A stretch of 7,697 nucleotides of DNA, taken from positions 1-7,697 of the forward strand of contig JAFREV010000094.1 in NCBI GenBank assembly GCA_017434685.1, given 5' to 3'. A program made the translations under genes and the position numbers. Numbering within the stretch: position 1 is the stretch's first letter; the number at the start of each line of letters is the position of its first letter. The stretch comes from Mogibacterium sp. (lineage in GTDB: Bacteria > Bacillota > Clostridia > Peptostreptococcales > Anaerovoracaceae). The notes under the pieces were generated by a model. That model was not told the DNA's origin. It ran no database searches and saw only the letters and a list, made by a program, of their open reading frames with translations. Below are positions 5,600 to 7,697 of the stretch, one piece after another.

Positions 5600-6943
5600 A
5601 TGCAGGCTATAAAAAGACTCAAAAGAAGATTCATAGCACTCGCGATGGTATCTCTGACAATACTGCTCGCGTTTATAGTCACAGGTATGAACATCATGAA
5701 TTACAACGATGTGGTAAGTGATGCTGATGCCAAACTTGATGTTCTTGAGCAAAATGTCGAGAAATTTCAGAAGTGGCACGAAAACGGGGACAAAAGAATG
5801 GGACCGAAGCCCGAGGACTTCGACTATACTAACAGACCTGACGAGGAGTTCCTCTTTGGAAAGGGCGGACAGGGCGGACCGCGCATGAGCATGGATGAAG
5901 CTGAGGAATCAAGATTCTTTACTGTTGAAGTGGGAGAAGACGGAAGCGTCAAACAGATAAACGTCGACAGAATCTCTGCCGTAAAAGATGAAGAGGCAGA
6001 GAAATATGCAGAGGAGGCAATTGCGTCAGGAGATGATAACGGATTCGTTAACGAATTCAGATACTCCGTCATAAAAGACGGAAGCACCAAGCGAGTCACT
6101 TTCCTCGACTGCGGCAGAGTTCTCGAGTCATTCAGATCATTTCTCAGAGCCAGCATAATTATGTCGCTGATAGGGCTTGCCCTGGTGTTTGCCGTAATCA
6201 CATTCTTTGCCGGCCGCATCATTAAACCCGTAGCGGAAAGCTATGAAAAGCAAAAGAGATTTATCACAGACGCCGGCCACGAGATCAAAACGCCTCTGGC
6301 CATAATCAAAGCAAACCTCGACCTGATGGATATGGACGTGGAGGAGATTGAAAATACAACGAGGAGCGAAAACACAGAAAGCCTGAAGGGCAGCCTCGGA
6401 GATATAGGAGACCAGGTGGACAGGCTCGCGGACCTGACGAACGATCTGGTATACCTCTCGCGCATGGAGGAGGGAAACGATCTGGTGATGTCTGAGCTTC
6501 CACTTTCGGATCTGATCATCGAGACGGTTTCTTCGTTTGAGGCGCTGGCCAAGGACAACGGCAAGTCAATAGAGACGGATATAGAGCCGATGCTGACAGC
6601 TACGGGAAGCACCAAGGAACTTGAAAAACTTGTGTCTATACTGCTCGAAAATGCGATTAAGTATTCAGATGCAACAGAGTCCATCAGAGTCACTCTGAAA
6701 AAGGACGGCAGAAACAACATACTCGAGCTCTCGAACCGCACATCGGATAAACAGGAAAGCGAGAGCCTGACTCATGTGTTTGAGAGATTCTACAGAACGG
6801 ACGAGTCGAGAAACTCAGCGACGGGCGGCCACGGCATAGGCCTGTCGATGGCATCCGCCATCGTATCCGCCCACAAGGGGCGGATTGCCGCTCGCACCAC
6901 AGACGGCTACGACTTCATCGTCACCGCGGTACTGCCGCAGTAA
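5600..6943 (+). CDS. Membrane sensor histidine kinase, partner of the upstream regulator
   Basis: 447 residues. TM1 spans ~11-33 after a basic N-terminus and TM2 ~185-205. Between them is an extracytoplasmic sensor of ~150 residues rich in acidic residues and glycine, including RFFTVEVGEDG and VTFLDCGRVL, a pattern I recognise from clostridial sensor kinases. The HisKA domain carries the phospho-acceptor H227 in DAGHEIKTPLAII. The ATPase domain has the N-box N351 (LLENAIKYS), the F-box FERFYRTDESR and the G2 box GGHGIGL (409-415). The G1 box is unusual: where DxGxG is expected the sequence reads ELSNRTSDK, with N379 in the Asp position. GAGGA (5590-5594), inside the end of the regulator gene, is the ribosome binding site, five bases before the ATG. 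The kinase should autophosphorylate on H227 and pass phosphate to D51 of the regulator. The ligand is unknown; many acidic residues in the sensor could suit cations or cationic peptides, but that is a guess. Confidence 0.95.
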   Translation: MQAIKRLKRRFIALAMVSLTILLAFIVTGMNIMNYNDVVSDADAKLDVLEQNVEKFQKWHENGDKRMGPKPEDFDYTNRPDEEFLFGKGGQGGPRMSMDEAEESRFFTVEVGEDGSVKQINVDRISAVKDEEAEKYAEEAIASGDDNGFVNEFRYSVIKDGSTKRVTFLDCGRVLESFRSFLRASIIMSLIGLALVFAVITFFAGRIIKPVAESYEKQKRFITDAGHEIKTPLAIIKANLDLMDMDVEEIENTTRSENTESLKGSLGDIGDQVDRLADLTNDLVYLSRMEEGNDLVMSELPLSDLIIETVSSFEALAKDNGKSIETDIEPMLTATGSTKELEKLVSILLENAIKYSDATESIRVTLKKDGRNNILELSNRTSDKQESESLTHVFERFYRTDESRNSATGGHGIGLSMASAIVSAHKGRIAARTTDGYDFIVTAVLPQ

Positions 6944-6986
6944 GCCGGACGACCGGGGACAATATATAAAAGCATGGAGGAATAAA

Positions 6987-7373
6987 ATGGCAGAGCTTAA
7001 AGTCGGAATGAAATTCACAAGAGAAGTAGAAGTAGTGCACGAGCTTACGGCAGATGCCGTTCACAGCGGGGGCCTTCCGGTGTTTGCAACACCCATGATG
7101 ATTGGCCTCATGGAGAACGCCTCGTGGTCGCTCGCAGAGGAGTGTATGGAAGAGGGCTATTCGACGGTTGGCACGCTGGTCAATGTAAAGCACGTATCGG
7201 CAACGGCTGTCGGTGCAACGGTCCGCGCGGAGACAGAGCTTACGGAGATTGACGGAAGGAGACTCGTTTTCAGGGTTGCCGCATACGACGACAAAGGTCT
7301 CATCGGAGAAGGTACCCACGAGCGCTTCATAATCAACACCGACAAATTCATGAACAAAACATTGACTAAATAG
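6987..7373 (+). CDS. FlK-type hotdog-fold acyl-CoA thioesterase
   Basis: The start is ATG 6987 with GGAGGA (6976-6981) five bases upstream; the longer open frame from 6885 overlaps the kinase gene and is not used. 128 residues, normal for a single hotdog domain. Motifs fit the fluoroacetyl-CoA thioesterase (FlK) family: VFATPMMIGLMENAS with T35 and E43, and NVKHVSAT with H69. The Thr-Glu-His set has spacings of 8 and 26 residues, the same as T42/E50/H76 of FlK, so catalysis is likely intact. The C-terminal part (VRAETELTEIDGRRLVFRVAAYD) is the usual long-strand region, and GTHERFIIN ends the fold. Known: FlK itself hydrolyses fluoroacetyl-CoA, but most homologues are uncharacterised and probably act on other small acyl-CoAs. 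It follows the kinase gene by 43 bases with no clear terminator, so it may be read through from the two-component operon. A functional link to that system is not shown. Confidence 0.88.
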   Translation: MAELKVGMKFTREVEVVHELTADAVHSGGLPVFATPMMIGLMENASWSLAEECMEEGYSTVGTLVNVKHVSATAVGATVRAETELTEIDGRRLVFRVAAYDDKGLIGEGTHERFIINTDKFMNKTLTK

Positions 7374-7377
7374 TCAA
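7362..7377. promoter_or_regulatory. Palindrome over the -35 box (candidate operator)
   Basis: TTGACTAAATAGTCAA is a perfect 7-bp inverted repeat (7362-7368 and 7371-7377) with an AA centre. It contains the -35 hexamer and the stop codon of the thioesterase. Its size and position suit a dimeric repressor site. No T-run follows, so it is not a terminator. Confidence 0.5.
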
Positions 7378-7389
7378 TTGTGGTATAAT
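7362..7389 (+). promoter_or_regulatory. Strong sigma-A promoter overlapping the end of the thioesterase gene
   Basis: TTGACT (7362-7367) and a perfect TATAAT (7384-7389) are 16 bp apart, with TGG directly before the -10 (extended -10). This is the best promoter in the window. The -35 lies within the last codons of the thioesterase. The predicted start is near 7396, giving a leader of about 29 bases for the small gene at 7425. Confidence 0.8.
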
Positions 7390-7423
7390 TAACCTACAAT
7401 ATAACAGAAGTGTAGGTTAATTA
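7386..7423. repeat. Perfect 13-bp inverted repeat between the -10 box and the start codon
   Basis: TAATTAACCTACA (7386-7398) and TGTAGGTTAATTA (7411-7423) are exact complements with a 12-base spacer. The left arm begins inside the -10 hexamer; the right arm ends one base before ATG 7425 and contains the only weak ribosome-binding match, TAGG (7413-7416). Transcripts from the local promoter would start near 7396 and lose most of the left arm; readthrough transcripts from upstream would fold the full hairpin and hide the ribosome binding site. It may equally be a protein operator. Confidence 0.7.
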
Positions 7424-7424
7424 C

Positions 7425-7697
7425 ATGAAAGCATTAGACCGAGCGATAGTAAATGAATATCGAAACTTAATGAAAAAAGAGAAGCTTCTTAGAGATAATC
7501 TAAGCAAGCTTCCTTTTGGTTATTTACAGAAGAAGGTAATCAGCGGAAAAGAATACTTTTATCTACAGCACCGCGAAGGTAAGAAGGTAAAGACATATTA
7601 TGTCAAAAGAAGTGAGCTCGAAGAGATAAAAGGAAAAGTAGAGAAGCGCAAGGATACGGAGGCAAGGCTTAAGGAAATAAAAAAGGAAAAGCAGGCA
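7425..7697 (+). CDS. Small Lys/Glu-rich protein of unknown function (3' end outside window)
   Basis: The frame is open from ATG 7425 to the window edge (91 codons seen). An in-frame TAG at 7413 makes this the first possible start. The ribosome binding site is weak. The visible protein begins with a charged helix-like segment (MKKEKLLRDNLSKL), followed by LPFGYLQKKVISGKEYFYLQHREGKK-type sequence that looks like a small beta-sheet unit with alternating aromatic and basic residues. It then has a long Lys/Glu-rich helix likely to be a coiled coil (from about residue 65). I recognise the general pattern 'LPxGxl-K-i-GKeYfYLqyReGkKvk' from uncharacterised bacterial and archaeal small proteins but cannot name a function. 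The basic character would suit nucleic-acid binding. Base composition is more A+T-rich than the neighbouring core genes, and the gene has its own strong promoter with two inverted repeats, so it may be an acquired, self-regulated unit, for example the first gene of a defence or toxin-antitoxin pair continuing downstream. Confidence 0.8.
   Translation, partial: MKALDRAIVNEYRNLMKKEKLLRDNLSKLPFGYLQKKVISGKEYFYLQHREGKKVKTYYVKRSELEEIKGKVEKRKDTEARLKEIKKEKQA

Noticed and set aside
6946..6957. CCGG-ACGA-CCGG mini-hairpin between kinase and thioesterase as a terminator
   Set aside because: Only four base pairs and no T-run follows.
6885..6986. Extended N-terminus of the thioesterase overlapping the kinase gene
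   Set aside because: ATG 6987 has a strong GGAGGA site and gives the normal hotdog length; the extra 34 residues are out-of-frame kinase sequence.

Overview
The window looks like chromosomal DNA of a Clostridia-type Bacillota. Shine-Dalgarno sites are strong (GAGGTGAGGA, GGAGGA, AAAGGA), promoters are close to the sigma-A consensus, and the two-component system and UvrA have a Firmicutes style. All supported genes are on the + strand. An anaerobic gut- or rumen-type member of the Eubacteriales is plausible, but genus cannot be fixed from the sequence. Codon use is moderate in G+C through most of the window. The last ~320 bases are visibly A+T-richer.

Left part (1-1835), accessory in character. 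It holds the C-terminal part of a HipA-like Ser/Thr kinase whose 5' end is outside the window. Next comes a short reading frame that looks like a signal peptide plus about 22 residues, broken by one missing A in an A-run. A densely structured 100-bp control region follows: four AGAGCCG/CGGCTCT heptamers, a TTGACT-17-TACAAT promoter, and a terminator-like hairpin right at the predicted transcription start. It precedes a gene fusing an XRE-type helix-turn-helix to a Uma2-family (PD-(D/E)XK nuclease-like) domain.

Centre (1836-4855), core DNA repair. uvrA, the damage-recognition ATPase of nucleotide excision repair, has its own extended -10 promoter and a near-consensus LexA-type box over the -35. 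Its predicted leader is only a few bases long. A 10-bp-stem terminator-like hairpin follows it.

Right part (4856-7697). An OmpR-family response regulator and its membrane histidine kinase are 1 base apart and form a two-component operon. Close behind is a FlK-type hotdog thioesterase with the full Thr/Glu/His catalytic set at the family spacing. Its stop codon lies inside a palindrome that overlaps a very strong promoter (TTGACT-16-TATAAT with extended TGG). That promoter leads, through a perfect 13-bp inverted repeat ending one base before the ATG, into a small Lys/Glu-rich protein of unknown function cut by the window edge.

The least ordinary material is non-coding: the two promoter/inverted-repeat devices at 824-929 and 7362-7423, each in front of an accessory gene, and the broken secreted-peptide frame between the HipA-like and XRE-Uma2 genes. 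I saw no tRNA or rRNA gene, CRISPR array or insertion sequence.
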